From [Phialemoniopsis] sp. UDSM-2020 (taxonomy: Eukaryota > Ascomycota > Sordariomycetes > Thyridiales > Thyridiaceae), in assembly GCA_018873225.1 (NCBI GenBank), contig JAEILZ010000006.1, forward strand, positions 1,178,001 through 1,242,000: a stretch of 64,000 nt of DNA. The letters are read 5' to 3'. The notes under the pieces are model-generated. The model saw only the letters and a program-made list of their open reading frames with translations. It searched no databases and was not told the DNA's origin. Shown in pieces: positions 45,344 through 58,216 of the stretch (positions are counted from its first letter, which is position 1; each line of letters begins with the position of its first letter). A program made the translations under genes and the position numbers.

Positions 45344-46303
45344 GTCAAGACTGTTCTCGGTCAGACTATGGATGATACCACATTTTTTTTATTCAGCTAT
45401 TTTTCCTTCCTTGCGGACTCTCGATTATTCCTCGCAAAGTCTACCGTGTGGGCTTTGAGGCGGCGATCTCACGACGATCCTTCGGAAAAGTTTTGATACC
45501 GATATTGCAGGCGGTGACTGTGTCGGTCGCACGTCGGCTCGGCCTGGCCTGGCAACGATAAAAGCACCTCTGTACTTGATAGACTTGGCTTTCTGGTCGG
45601 ACATCTGGTAAAAAGGGGCGGTTCTTCAACCGCGACCCTTCTCGGCGTTATATGGTTATGGATTTTTTTTGGTCAAGGTCTTTGATGCTTTTGACGGCTC
45701 TATTGCCGCGTCATCTGGCTCGATCTTACAATACCCTCGCGGGTGGTCTCCTGCGTGGAGGACTATCATTTATTCCCCTTTTGCAGACTGCAAAATCGCC
45801 TGTATCCTACAGATTGGGCTCTTGCAACATGATAGAATAACGAGAAATTTTTAAACCCTCTGGTGCCTTTGCTCCAAGTGATTTGCACTCCTTGTATTGC
45901 TGCGTATGGCAAACGGGTCGCATTTGTACTCAAAAAGTTGGTGTTATTTAGATACAAGTCGGATGTCTTGATCCTGTCTAAAGGCTGATACTCCAATACG
46001 TGTAACTCCTGAATCTAGGAAAGATGATGATGCTATGCGACCGGTGTCCGGTATGCCTTACCTGTGCCTTGGACTCTGCTCGTCCACCCAAAGAACGCCT
46101 TTGTTCTCCTCTCGATCCTTGAGGTCTTGGCGGAGCCTATGACCCTTTCGAGGTCCGTCCGTGACATACATGATACTCAACGTGAAGAAAAAATAGCAAA
46201 TCCTAGCACCCCGAGATGAAACCTTGAATCCATAAAGACGCATTATTGTTCTTGTACCCAAAAAAACCAAAATCAAAATCTTCCACCTTCCAAGAAGGAA
46301 TCA
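45344..46303. other. Convergent intergenic; nothing seen
   Basis: A 960-bp region holding the PAB1 3' UTR and the 3' flank of the next gene (-), with T runs near 45385 and 45663. No gene is recognised. Confidence 0.5.
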
Positions 46304-48534
46304 TCATAATGACCCTACAGCCCCAGCAACATTCTCGATCCCTCTCCTCTTGGTCCCGTCGCCAACACCGTACAGCACCTCCATGAGCTTGCTCTTCTGC
46401 CGCGTCCGCACGCCCTCGAGGTACACGCCCACGTCCTCGAGCCCGCGGATCTGCTCCTCGACCGTGAGCGTGCTGCCGTTGGCGCTGCGCACGAGCGGGG
46501 ACACGAGCTTGCGGCGCAGGGCCTCGAGGTTGGCCTTGAGGGCGAGCAGGCGGTGGTTGTGCTCGACGAGCGAGGCCTTGTTGCGCACGGTGCGCGCGCG
46601 CACGTCCTGCAGCAGGTCGCGGTTGCGCTCGTACTTGTGCAGGTCCGAAGCGCGGGGCCCGAGGATGCGCGTCCAGAGGCCCGAGAGGAGGTCGGCGTGG
46701 CGCTCGTCCTGGGCCGAGACCTCGCGGGCCACGGTGCGGGCGAGGTTGAGGAATTGCCTGTCGATGGCCTCGAAGAGGGCGAAGAGGGAGAGGGAGTGCT
46801 GGAGCTCTGACGCGATGGCGTCCTCGAGCACGGCGAGGAATTCGCTGAATGTGCGCTGGAGGGTGGAGCGCGTGCGCTGCGGGTTGGAGGGCCCGAAGAG
46901 CGAGGTCGTCAGCGCGCCTAGGCGCGTGGGCTCGCCCGTCGCTGCGTCCTCGAGGACCCCCGCCGTGGAGAGCAGGTTGTGGATGTTGTCAAAGGCCGCC
47001 GTCAGGGGTGGCGAGGGCAGCTGCTGGACCTGGGCGAGCTCGCGGCGGGCCCAGTCCATGACGATGAGGATGCTGTCGATGTCGCCGTCGACGTTGGCGA
47101 AGAACTTTGTGAGCTCGACGGCGAGCGTCTTGAGGCTGTCGCTGAGCTCGTCGAGCTCGCGCACGATGATGGGCGCCGACGTCATGTTGCTCGAGCGCAC
47201 GCTCTCGCCGAGGTCCCAGACGGCGACGCCCGTGGCCTGCAGGTCGCCGACCTGCTGCACGCCGTTCTCCGAGTAGTAGATCAGGGGCTCGAAGGAGCGC
47301 GCGATGCCGGCGACTTTGACGAGGTCCGGGACGGGCCGGGGCCCCGCGGGCGAGAAGAGCGAGCGCAGGACCGAGATGGACAGGACGCCGACGACGAGGG
47401 AGCAGAAGAGGTGTGCCCAGGATTTGGTCATGGCGTGGACCTTGCGCCGGACATAGTTGATGGCTGCCTCGACGGGTTCTGTTCTTTGTAGGACTTCTGC
47501 GCGGACGGCGAAGCGGATATCTAAGAGGGGGTTGCGAGTCAGTTGGGTGTCTTACATGCAATAAAGTGAAGTCCTCTTCCCCACGGGGTGGGATCCCCAT
47601 CTATCACTTACAGTTCTCGGGCACATCCCTCGCCACGACCGGCACCTTGACATCGTCGTCCTCCCGCTTGAGTCCCGGCTCCACCTTGACCGTCGCCTCG
47701 TTGGACCCGCCGCCGAGCTCGGCCGGCTCCGGACTCCTCTCCTTCTCTGGGCTTACACTTCCCGTCGGCAGGCGCGTCCGCACCGCCTGCGCTAATATAT
47801 CATCCACATCTACATCATCATCATCGCTATCATACCCGGGACTCGACTGCCGCGACCGGCCCCCGCCGAGGATATTATCCGTCTTGCGCCAAAAGCCCGA
47901 ACTACGGTCGCCGTTGCCTAGGCGCCTCCAGGCGGGCGGGCTGTACCCACCAGCCGAGTCCGAAGCTGCCCCGTTGTGTAGGTCGTCCATGTCGTCGTCG
48001 TCGTCGTGCATCATCAGGCTGCTCCCCTCGGTGTCGTCGTCGCCCGTCAGGAAGCCCGAGTGGGTCGGCGGGTAGAGGAACGGGGGCCGGGAGGGGCTTG
48101 AGGGCCCGAAGTCGGGCAGCGAGACGTCCGAGCCGCGACCCGGGTCTGCTACTGCTGCTGCTGCCATCGTTGTTGTCCTCGTCGGTCGGGCGGCCTGCTA
48201 GGATGGCGGCCAGGCGGCGGCTCTCTTTCTTGTGTGAAGGGGCTGGTAGAGCCGGTAAGGGTCGGCGTAAGAGGTTGTCTCTGTTGTATTCGTCGTCGTC
48301 GGGTAATTCAATTACTCGCGGGTTGATCTCGGTCGTCGCAGTGGTGGTGGTAGCCTTGCGCCTCCAGAGCACGGGGAAGCTGGGCAGCGTGGGTGCGCGC
48401 GGCAGGTACAGCGACAGGAAGACCAGGGATAGCGTCAGTGATGCGAGAAAGGTGCTCGGCGCAATGTTCACAGTGAGCAACGAGACGTTGTTGTTCACGG
48501 TCAGGAGCGAAGGCATCGAGACCCGCGAGAGCAT
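46304..48534 (-). CDS. Unknown membrane protein with helical C-terminal region
   Basis: The last exon (47520-46304) is clear. It carries EAAINYVRRKVHAMTKSW, a membrane helix (AHLFCSLVVGVLSISVLRSLF) and then about 340 residues of alpha-helix-rich sequence with several coiled-coil-like segments. It joins through a GTAAGT intron (47611-47521) to an exon rich in Asp/Ser runs (frame open from 48167). The first part (ATG 48534, with a second ATG at 48516) encodes another hydrophobic segment, STFLASLTLSLVFLSLYL, in a different frame. An intron of 118 nt from the weak donor GTAATT at 48315 to the acceptor at 48198 would restore the frame, but it discards plausible coding sequence, so the exact structure is open. 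Two membrane segments separated by an acidic domain could suit an inner nuclear membrane protein, which is speculation. Confidence 0.62.
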
Positions 48535-49973
48535 ATGTGCGTCGTTCGCAGGGGGGGTGAGATGTTGTGCGGCGCCGGGGAGGGGAGGGGGTGGTGAGTG
48601 GTGATGATCGGCGTGAGTGAGTGAGTGCCGCTCTCACACACTATCTGAATGAGATAAGAATAGGTAGCGCTGGTTCGCAGAATCCGTGTTGGCAAGTCGG
48701 TAGTAATTCGAGATCAATGTAGTTGATAGTAAGAAAGACAGTGAGCAATCAATTTGTTTCGAGCTCACAGCCTTCGAGTCCTCGGTTCAGGCCCCCGGGG
48801 TTTCGGCCAGGATGCGTGGTGGTGGTTGGGAGTGGTGGTGGTCCGTGTAAGTCGTCAGTGCATGCGGATCCAGCGCCCTGTCTGTTCAAACAACCATGCA
48901 ACAAATTGTCACATAAACGAGGGACAAGGGACAGGAAACCTTGACAGGAGAAATTCAAAAACCCCTGCTCATCCCATTACATACTTGTAGTTACATCAAA
49001 AGTCCAAAAAGTTTGGAAGGTTTATGACCTCTGGTGGTGCAGCTGGCGGGCCATGTGGTGGAAATCGAGAGGTTGGGAGAGCTCCGTCGTTTCAAGTCGA
49101 CACAGCCCTCGACCCAATCAACCATCACCACCAACGCAAGGGAGTGGCCGTTCTTTCAGGCCGCCGCCGGCAAACATGAATGGATCGATGCTTTTTTGCC
49201 CCTCCTTTCTCCTGTGCCCCTCCCCTCCCTTCCCTTTCCCGAGCATCCCAGCCACGGCCAGGGCGAATCGTCTGTCTCGAATGTCTTCGTTTTGTTTACA
49301 TGGCCCACTGGCTAACTGCTGTAGTCAAAGTGCTTGCATGCCGAATTCCTTCGTCTGATAGGCACGAACCGGTCGTGCATATGCATGTCAAACCGCGATT
49401 CTGTCCATCTACCATACGCATCGAGGCATTGTGTGAGAGACGTAAACAAACAAAAGGGTTATCCGGACCAGTCCTCAGTCGTGGCCTGTTAAAAGCGTCA
49501 AACTTCCCCTCCTACGGCTGGGCAGTAATCATCTACGCCTGCCCACCACCCTCTCTTTAGTGTTTCGATTGTGTCATGACTCGATAATGATCAACAGTCA
49601 GCGATCATTAGGTTTCGCTCAAGGAAGATGGACTTAAAAAGAAGCTTGCCGACATCGACACTAAGGCTCCAGCCACCCAAGCACACCTTACCTGTTGTAA
49701 GAGCATATCCATTATCAAAAGTAAAGTACCTAGGTAGTTAGTTTCCTCTCACGGAAAACATACACTTTGCCTGCCAGAGAGTCATAGAAATTGTGTATCT
49801 TCTACATTCTGAGTGAGATCAAGCTAGTTTGTGAGAAAACCCCTCTCGCTCAAAGGTTCCAAGTAAAGACGAGTTTGCTATAACGCTATCAATAAGTCCT
49901 GTTGAAAATCCTCCTCGTTCCGTGCACGATCCATTTGTCAGTCCTGTTGCCTCAGAAAAGCAGCCAGTCACAC
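48535..49973. other. Intergenic, 1.4 kb; no gene seen
   Basis: The upstream region of the membrane-protein gene and the 3' flank of the USP gene, both on the minus strand. A TACCTAGGTA palindrome lies at 49737-49746. ORFs here are short and C-rich without protein character. Confidence 0.5.
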
Positions 49974-52160
49974 TCAATCGATCTTCGCACTGGCAAGAGA
50001 CCTCGCCGTCGGGTTGCTCAGATTGTTGACCTGGTTGACGGCCGGCCGCTTGTACTTTCCTTGCTTCCGCAACCTCTTGCGCGCCACCATGACCGGCACC
50101 GAACTCTTCGTCACCAAATAGTTGGAGAATGATCCCAGGATGACACTAGAATGAACAATCAGTAAACGTTGTCATGTAGTAAGCGTGTCAACATCAACGT
50201 CACTTACCCCTTCAGAGCACTCCTTCCACGACTCCCCAGAATAACCAGCGTCGGGTTAACAACGTCAATGACCTCGGTGATCAAATGCTTCGGGTTTTTG
50301 CAGTGCAGTACCTCCACAATAACCCTCACCTGCAGCCTCGTCTTGCGCAGCAGCTTCGTCACCCGCTCCGTGATGTCCTGGATTGCCCTAAACCTCTCCT
50401 CCTCAGCCTTGGACCGCTCGCGGATGCTAGGCGCCGGCGACGACGCGACCTGGGAGAGCTCCTGCGCCCGCGTCAGAGGCATCGGCTTCAGGGGCAACTG
50501 TGTCGTCGAGGGCGGGGCCGAGCCCGAGCCCCGACCGCCGGGGAAGTTGTTGGCGACGGCGTTGATAGCAGCCGCCTGCTCCTTCATCGCTGCCGGCTCG
50601 TCGGGTACTAGGGCTCCATCACCCGTCACGATGCCCGTCTCCTCGTCGACACAGTACAGGGCGATGAGCGTGTCGCCGTCGCGCAGCACGGTGCCAATCG
50701 CCCACTCGAGCGCGTGGGTCGACTCCTCACTCATATCCGTAGCGACAAGGTACTTGCGCAGCCGCATGTGTTCTTCCTCTGCCTCCTTTTGGATCTTGGC
50801 ATAGTCGCCACGGTAGATGATGCGAATGGCGCGGTGTGTGTCCGGGTTGGACATGATAGGAGTGGTAGAGAAAGACAGTTTTTGTGCCCGCTTGATGTCC
50901 GAGTAGTCTTGCTCCTCGTCCGAGTCCATTGGGGTGCGAGATCCAGATCGTGAGGGGATGTCAAAGCTTGTGGACGGGTGCACGCCGGGCTTGTCCTGCT
51001 TGACCTTCTCGCCTGACGGATTCGTGACTGTAATCTCGGGTTCGTCAAACAGTGACCTGTACTTGTAGGCAGGCTGCGATGCAGCTACTTGCTTCCCTAC
51101 AGTATAGAATTAGTAACCGCGGTCCATAGGAGAAAACAAGATGGGGCGAGTTGCGCTTACTCTCTTCTTCGGCGGCTGCCAGGAGGCTGAGCGTCTTTCG
51201 GGCCTCCTTGGTCAAGTCAGGGCTCTGCTTCTCTGCCCCATCCGAGGGACGTTCCGGCTTCCTGCCACGCTCGCCTTCCTCATCGGTAGAGCTGTGTCCA
51301 CCGTCGTCATCGCTGCTCTCCTCTGGAAGGGCCTCTCCATCGGGAGTGAAATAGACCTTAGCTAGTCGTCCCGTCTGTGACTGCTCCTTCGACTGCTTCT
51401 TCTGAGCCAGCTCGCTCAAGCTCCCGCCACCCCAAGCCAGGTTCGCATCGGACAGCCGTCTATAGGCGTTATTGATATCCACGGTCCTCCCATCGTCCAG
51501 CACAGCTCGGCCGGCAGGACTGAGCTGTCGCCCAGAGAGCAGGGCAGGTGACTGCGATCGGACTCCCAGGCGATTGTGCGGTGACTTTGATTTCGCGCCA
51601 GCAGATTTGCCAGAGGGGCCTCCAGTCGAGGAGTGACGGCCCCTCTCGCCGGGGAAAACAAGATTGGACAGGTCACCACTACGTAGCAACTCGGCCATAG
51701 AATTGCTGGCCCGCTTGCCCCCCTGGCTTACTCGCTTGGGCAGAGCCGGACCTGACTTGCTGGTGATGATGTCAGAGAACTGATAAGCGGACGTAGGATC
51801 GATACGGGCCGACGACCACGGGCCGAGGTCGACGGGCGGCTTCGACGCGGCGTCAGACATGCTGCGGGTATGTGAGGTCGACGGGTTGGCCTCTGGTGAC
51901 GAGCCGCGCTCGCTAAAGGTCTGCCTCGTCGCAGAGGGGGGCGGGCTATCGACGTCTAGCAGGCTGCGGGTCGCGGGCGGGGGACCGCCAATGTCGAGCA
52001 TGCTGCGAACTGGTGATCGGGGCGTGGTGAAAGGGGATGAGGACCGCACGTCGTTGGCGCTGTCGGCCCTCCTAGCCGCGGGGCGCCTCTCGAGCAGGGC
52101 TAGCACCTCCCTCCGCTCCTCGTCGAGCATCGCCTCCATGGACATGGGCTGTCGCGACAT
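49974..52160 (-). CDS. Universal stress protein domain protein, 686 aa
   Basis: Exons 52160-51161, 51096-50208 and 50145-49974 close to 686 aa. Residues 1-330 are disordered, Ser/Pro/Arg-rich and full of SP/TP sites, a likely kinase target. Residues about 330-410 include VTNPSGEKVKQDKPGVHPSTSFDIPSRSGS. The USP (UspA) fold begins at RKYLVATDMSEESTHALEWAIGTVLRDGDTLIALYCVD. It is interrupted by a roughly 70-residue insertion and ends with the ATP-binding pattern G-x2-G-x9-G-S (GSRG, then GS after RSALKGVIL), so nucleotide binding is likely. The second intron falls inside that motif. Fungal proteins of this layout are linked to stress and cell-cycle signalling, but the role here is not shown. The start is ATG 52160; the open frame upstream has no ATG. 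Confidence 0.9.
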
Positions 52161-53782
52161 GATGAGATGGTAGCCCAAGGCCTTGAGCCCTGGTATGATA
52201 TCACTGAGGTTTAAGGCTGCTCGAGGCTGGATGCGCAAGGGCGCAGAGTGTGTCGATATGGAAATGAGGGGTTGGGATGATGTCGATTGGACGACGAGGG
52301 ACAGTGCCTTATCTGTCAAACAGTCGGTATGCGGAATGGAAATGTCGAGTCGAGCTTTGCTTGTCTAACGGGGGATGATGCTTGGTGGTCGGGGATGGAA
52401 ATCAATTTGCAGATTTCGCATATTGTTGTTGCAGACGAAGCTTTGGCAAGGGGCTTGGGGAGTATTAGAACATGACTGAGACGGATCGAATGTGTTGTTC
52501 GGTGTGGGCTGCGTGCGCCTAAACGGGGTGGCGGCCTCGACTTGTGAATGCCAAGATCCTTCTTCGACGAACTAAAACGTGCGACAGCGACACAGCCAGT
52601 CGGCGATCCTCGGCGGATGCACGCGCGGTAACTCGATAGCTAATGCGTGTGGGAATATGGTGACGCCTGCCAAGAATGACGAGCCGAGACTTTCAGTGTG
52701 AGGACGCAAGCATGCCGGAGTTGAATGGTGGTTTTCCTGCCGAAATATACTGCTTCGCTCTTTGGAGTTTCGAGATTGTGGAGGTCGAGGCCCAAAGTCG
52801 TCGAGTCCCGCGGACAGGCGAGGAATCAATCAGTCAATTGAATCCCAGTGCACCACAGTGGCGTGGCCCGCTGTTGTAAACTGCCCCGCTTCACTCTTTC
52901 AGGGCCCAAGCTCCCCCGCTCCAGGACCAGGGTGGTTGCTGTTGTGAAGCTAGGTAATCGTTCTCTTAGTGGCCGAGGCCTCAATCAATTCGCATATCAA
53001 TTCTCGAGTTTGGATCGTCACTCTACAATTCGAATGCTTGTGAAAAGTACCTCAGCTTGCCTCGATGCATCATCCTTACCTTGTCGAGATCCATCTAGGT
53101 ACTCGATGCCAATCAAGAGAGCCGGAATGCTAGAACAGAGCATTACCCCGAGCTAAAGGCTAGAGTCTAGAGTCTCTACGGTCTTGCAAGTCTAGAACGT
53201 GATTAAACTCTCACTAGCCCGTTTGCTGATCCATCCTTTGAGCCTCCGCCCGTCATAGCTTGGTCATGTGGCATGATTCAGAGCCAACAAGGGACGATCC
53301 GTTCGGTTCAACCCACTGATTGTTGTTTCATTATTGCAGACAAGGCTGGCAGCTGGGCGATCGCGACTACCCTTTGCAAGTGGGTGTCAGAACTGAACGA
53401 TCTATTCAGGCTCACATAGTTGAGGTACATCTAAGAGGAAACCCGTCGACTAACCTATCACCCGCTTGCCGTTGGGATTAGCAGTCGGCAAGCCGTAAAT
53501 TGCAAGACCTGCCTATGATGAGAGATTGGGTCTCAAGACTACCAGATTGCCCTCTATCAAAGCTATGCTGCCATCTTTGGATATCCATACAGACATGAAA
53601 TTACATTCTCTCAAGTAGCATGTGTTCTATGAAATGTATTGATTCGCTGCCACATTGGCATGTGCTTTTTGGTTTGGTATACAGATATGATACAGGCTTT
53701 CATACACAGATAGACCTCCCTCCTGTTCCAGGGAAAGCCCTTGACAACCTCCCTCACGTCCAACTTCCCAGACACGACGCCT
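52161..53782. other. Intergenic, 1.6 kb; no gene seen
   Basis: The USP gene promoter and the 3' flank of uS7m. A short ATCTAGGTA motif lies near 53093. I recognise no gene. Confidence 0.5.
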
Positions 53783-54763
53783 TTACTTCCTCCGCAGGGC
53801 CAGGTGGTTCAGGTTGGCTCTCGCGCTCGTGCCGAGCTTGTGCACGATCTGCCTCTTCTCCCACACCGGCGACCGGCCCTCGATGACGGCCACCAACTCC
53901 TCCGCCACGCGGTGCGCAAACATGGTCCGCCCGCTGCCCTTGGACGGCTTCTTGTTGACCACGTCCAGGATCCACATGAACGCCTGTCTCCTCCGCTGCC
54001 GCAGCTTGAGCGGCGTCGGGACGGGTAGGGCCGTACCACCTCCAGCAAGCCCCGCAAAGGAGCGCACCTTGACGAGCGGCGCCACCGAGTCGATGGCCAG
54101 CGTGAGGTAGAGTACAGGGTTGAGTGGCAGGTGCGAAGGCGGCGGCGAGCCGGGAAGTAGAGGTCGGGCCGGGTTGATCTTGGGCGCTGGTGACGTCCTG
54201 AGATAGTTGAGAATCATGGACATGTCCTGTAAGGTGGCGGTATCATCGTTAGCAAATTCTGTTCCTTGATCTCGTAATATTTCTCATCCCCAAGAAAGCG
54301 AACTTACTCTTTGAGCCTTGCTCAGCTTGCCGTCCCGCATCAGCAGCTTGGTGATCTGCGTCAGCACCGGGTCGTACCGATCCTGGAGGTGCATCGACTG
54401 CTGCGACCTCTCCGGCAACCCAAACTTGTGGCCCTCCATGGCCGGGTCGAAGGGGTCCAGGCCCTGCGACATGAGCTCGAGCTGGCGGAGCGCCTCGCTG
54501 TTCTCGGCCGCCTGCGCATCGACGGGCCGCGACTCGGCCAGCTTGCCCGCGTTGAGCATGGAGAGCGGCATCGTGCTGCCGTCGGCCGTGTCGGGCTTTG
54601 CCGACGTGAAGGTGTTGCTGACCTGCGAGGGCGACTTGGAGGCATCGTCGGCGAAGCCCCTGGCGAGGACGGCGATGCGCGGCTGCTGTAATTGCGCGGC
54701 GACCGGCCGTGACCGGACCGCCAGGCTGCGGCAGGCACCCCACAGATTGAGCCGTGGAGGCAT
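53783..54763 (-). CDS. RSM7: Mitochondrial small-subunit ribosomal protein uS7m (Rsm7)
   Basis: A component of the mitoribosomal small-subunit head that binds 3'-domain rRNA. Two exons (54763-54308, 54226-53783) give 299 aa. The N-terminus MPPRLNLWGACRSLAVRSRP is Arg-rich and lacks acidic residues, consistent with mitochondrial import. The S7 domain starts around DPVLTQITKLLMRDGKLSKAQR and runs through LYLTLAIDSVAPLVKVRSFAGLAGG. It continues with LRQRRRQAFMWILD (the beta-hairpin/rRNA-contact region) to the C-terminal RANLNHLALRRK. The intron is phase 0. Confidence 0.94.
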
Positions 54764-57700
54764 TGTGCTGTTGTGATGTATGGGTGTGGGAAAGGCAGCC
54801 TCTTCTTGCGACGGCGATTCCTGGTCGGACACGATGGATTGGCATATGCACTCACACGAGGTCACAATTTTTGTCCTGGCAGAGCGGAGCTTGCCGGACG
54901 GGGTGGCCCGAGCGTCACTGCGCCAAAATGCCCCTTATCAAATGATAAGACCATGGTACCGGCCTACACAGTCTGGTAAGAGCACTAAAAGATCACGAAC
55001 TAAATTCCCGAGCTCCCTCTTCCTAACTTCACATCACTCAGTGATGGTGTTTACATTGCTTCTTGGTGTTCGCCCTCGAAATGACGGCTCGTACCCACAC
55101 CTGAATAGAAAAGATGAAATTGTTCCCACCAAACATGGCTGGCATCTCCCATCCCCAGAACCGCTCCGGAGAGCGTTGGCACTGCTTCCGCTGCAAGCTC
55201 TACCGCAGCCCCAGACCCGATCAAGCATGATCTTCGCCTCGCATTCATTGATGAATGACAAATACCGAAGAAAAACGGTGAGTGCCGGAGTGACCATCTC
55301 GCATCCGCAAGACCACCAAAGGTGCCAGTCCAGGCTGTCGCTGGCCCAAGAAACTTTCCTGGGCCGCAACGGCGCATCCGGAAGCCTTCCCCGGGAACAC
55401 GCTGCCAGCCGCTCCTCCTTGACCACCACCTAGGCGGTGAGAGGGTTTGGTGTTTGGCACTTGCGCACTTCCCGCGAACTACCACACTCCCGGCTCCATC
55501 TTGAAACGTACACAGCCAATGCCACGCCTTCCCGTGCATCGGAAGGCTCGAGATGCTTGCCCAAACGTCTTGCGTGGCCGCTCCAAGCTTGGCTGTACCT
55601 AACCAGCCAGCTCAAAGCGTAGACCAGAACAGAAGCACAGGGAGACCCACAACATCCATATGTACTACCACTGTACACGTCCTGTCTAACTGAAACCCCC
55701 CTCTGCTGGCAAGTAGGTGTCATCGGGGAGAGGCTCAAGGCCCATGACTACACGAGACACACAGACCCCGGATCCGGGTACCACTGGGACCTCCGCATGC
55801 GAGGCCCACCGCTTGGGTGCTGGGATGCCTTCCTATTCGCCGTAAAACTTCCCGCGTGTACTGTACCACGGACGGGCAGACGCTTTGCTGACGACAGCAA
55901 ACAAACCTGCTGTTGTCCGCCTTGGTACAAGAAAGCAGGGCGAGAGAGAAAGAGAAAAAGCTTTTCGGGACTGGCGTCGCGGGTGCTACAGCACGCCAGT
56001 CTCCGTCCGGCAGGCAGGGCGCAGCCAAGCTAAGGAAAACAAAAGAAAGGAAGACACATGTCGGTGAGGGAGAACTCTGTCGACACCTTGACTCACCAAG
56101 TTGCCTACCTACCTTGCTTCTTTTTGCCGATGCCGTCATGGGCGTGTAAAATTCTATCCCGGTTTCCAGGTCGTAGGTTTTCACCCAAGTCAGTCAGTGG
56201 CAGTTGCGGTTATTGGAAAATGGAATATGCAGGTTCTGTCTTGGGAATTCCCACTTCTCTGCCTCTTCCTTCGACAACCCCATCCATTCATCCCATCCAC
56301 TTTGTCCATTGCTACTCAACTAGGATATTTGGTCCGCAACCTCAAAATAGAGACATCAGCCGGACCACGTGCTCTCGAATCCTGTCAAGAAACGAAACAC
56401 GAGATGGGGAACCACACAAGCCCAAAGAACCCACATCACACACGCATGGAAGAAGTCCAAGGCAACATCGCAATACACTTCACACCCCACTGCACTAACA
56501 CACCTTAGCCTCCCCCGCCCCCAAACCACACGAGAGACGAAAGGGCATCGCGGATCCAACCCACGTACCCCTAATCTATCCAAGGCTGGCTTTGTGCTAA
56601 CCACCGTCCGTCTGCCACATCTCCCGTTATCCACCACACCAAGGACATCGCGCACTCGGGATGACGGACGGCCTCACTTGCGTCATGGGGCCAACACTTT
56701 TTCAACTTCGACTGTCTACCTAGGTGATCACCGTCAGATCCCAGATCCCCGCGCCGCCTATCGTAGCGGCCCGTGCGTGGGGCTGGGCAGCTAGATCCCT
56801 CAGCTGGACCAGTGTTGTCCGTCGCGGACACACCCACACACACCTGCCAACCCACGCAGGGAGCGTGGGCGGGCGGTGGGTAGTTAACAGGTATCTGTAT
56901 GTAGATCACTGCCCTCTCACCTCTTTGCTGCCACCCATCTGGTTCGAGAGTTGAGACGACGCAAGACAGAGCCGCGTGGGCAAACTCAGAGGCACGGGTG
57001 TGGGGGGCTCACGACCTTGCCAGAAAAAAGCCCACACGTTGGGTTCCAAAAAGTACCTTGCTTTGGCTCACCGTGGAATGTATACCTTGGCCTGCATCGA
57101 GCCAGTTCACAAAAGGCAACACCATCGTACAGTTTTTTTCAGCTTGGCTCAACCCCCAAGCCATCGGGCTCCGCGACATAATAGACCAGGGGTCAGAGAT
57201 AGAGTGAGAGAGAGACTGAGTTGGAAGAGAGTCTACATAGTGAATTGCCAAAATAAGGGAAACGAGCGTGTCCTGTGCCAAAATTGTCCACACCGAGGAA
57301 AAGATCCAACAAAACCCAACCTTGGGGGTTTTGTGTCCGGTAGGGTAGCTTACATGTAGCTGCAAGCCTCATGATCGACACCGACCCGGCTCCGAGTAAC
57401 TGCCCTGTCGCCCCTGCAAGCCCCCCGGACCCCAACTCCTGGGTCAAGCCATGTCGGTTTCCTCAAGGTGTTTCTCATTGCTTTTTCCTTGCTTCTTGCT
57501 TTCCCCCGCCTCTTCAGTTCCATCTTGTAACGCCGCCATGATTCTTTTTGTTGGCCCTTTCATTTCCCATTGCAGTAAACCCGTAAAGCCAAAAAGAGTT
57601 ACAAAAAAGCATACATTCATACAAAGTTTTCGTGTCTTCTAATCTAACACGACCGTCGCAAGCCATGTTTCGCTGAAAATTGTGCTGCTGCTGCTTCTTC

Positions 57701-58216
57701 TGTTGTGTATGTGACCTGCGAAGGCCACTCTGGTACCATTGTCAGACGCCGCATGTGCAGTAGTCCCGAGAACTAGCAGGCCACGGGGCCAACTTGCTCA
57801 GGCAAGAACTCATGCGGTCTCCGTCGATATGTTGCAACCAAGATGGATCTTTGTTGCAGAAGCCCACCTCAATCCCAGAAAGATCTCTAAAAGGAACGAC
57901 GCCGTAGGAGAAAATAACAGACAGATGACTAAAAAACGAAAGGAATCCGTCAAAACCAGAGGAAAATGGAGCCCATCTAGCCCGGTTGGTCATGCCTCCC
58001 AGTTAGACATGGCTCATGAAAAGGAAAGAATAAACAGTGCGCCGAATGCCAAAAGTCCCGGCTGCCGTGTGGCGATGACCGATAATCTGTCTCCCAACGC
58101 CAGAATGTCACGGTAATCGTACAACACAGGGAAGAGAAGTTGTGTCAAAGGCGTGGCTGCAAAGCCATACGTCGGAGAAGCGGAAGGCTAGAAGCGTGCT
58201 GCCGACAGCCGCCTGC
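54764..58216. other. Gene-poor tract, 3.45 kb
   Basis: Upstream of uS7m and downstream of the dsRBD-like gene. The longest open frame (54780-55433, +) overlaps the uS7m promoter and has no protein character. A 31-codon ORF at 55135-55230 encodes WHCFRC with a CxxC pair. TACCTAGGTG lies at 56717-56726. The tract may hold long UTRs or non-coding transcripts, but nothing in it can be called a gene. Confidence 0.5.

Noticed and set aside
54780..55433. 217-codon plus-strand ORF after uS7m
   Set aside because: It overlaps the uS7m start and promoter. Composition looks random, it lacks an upstream-conserved start, and I recognise no motif.
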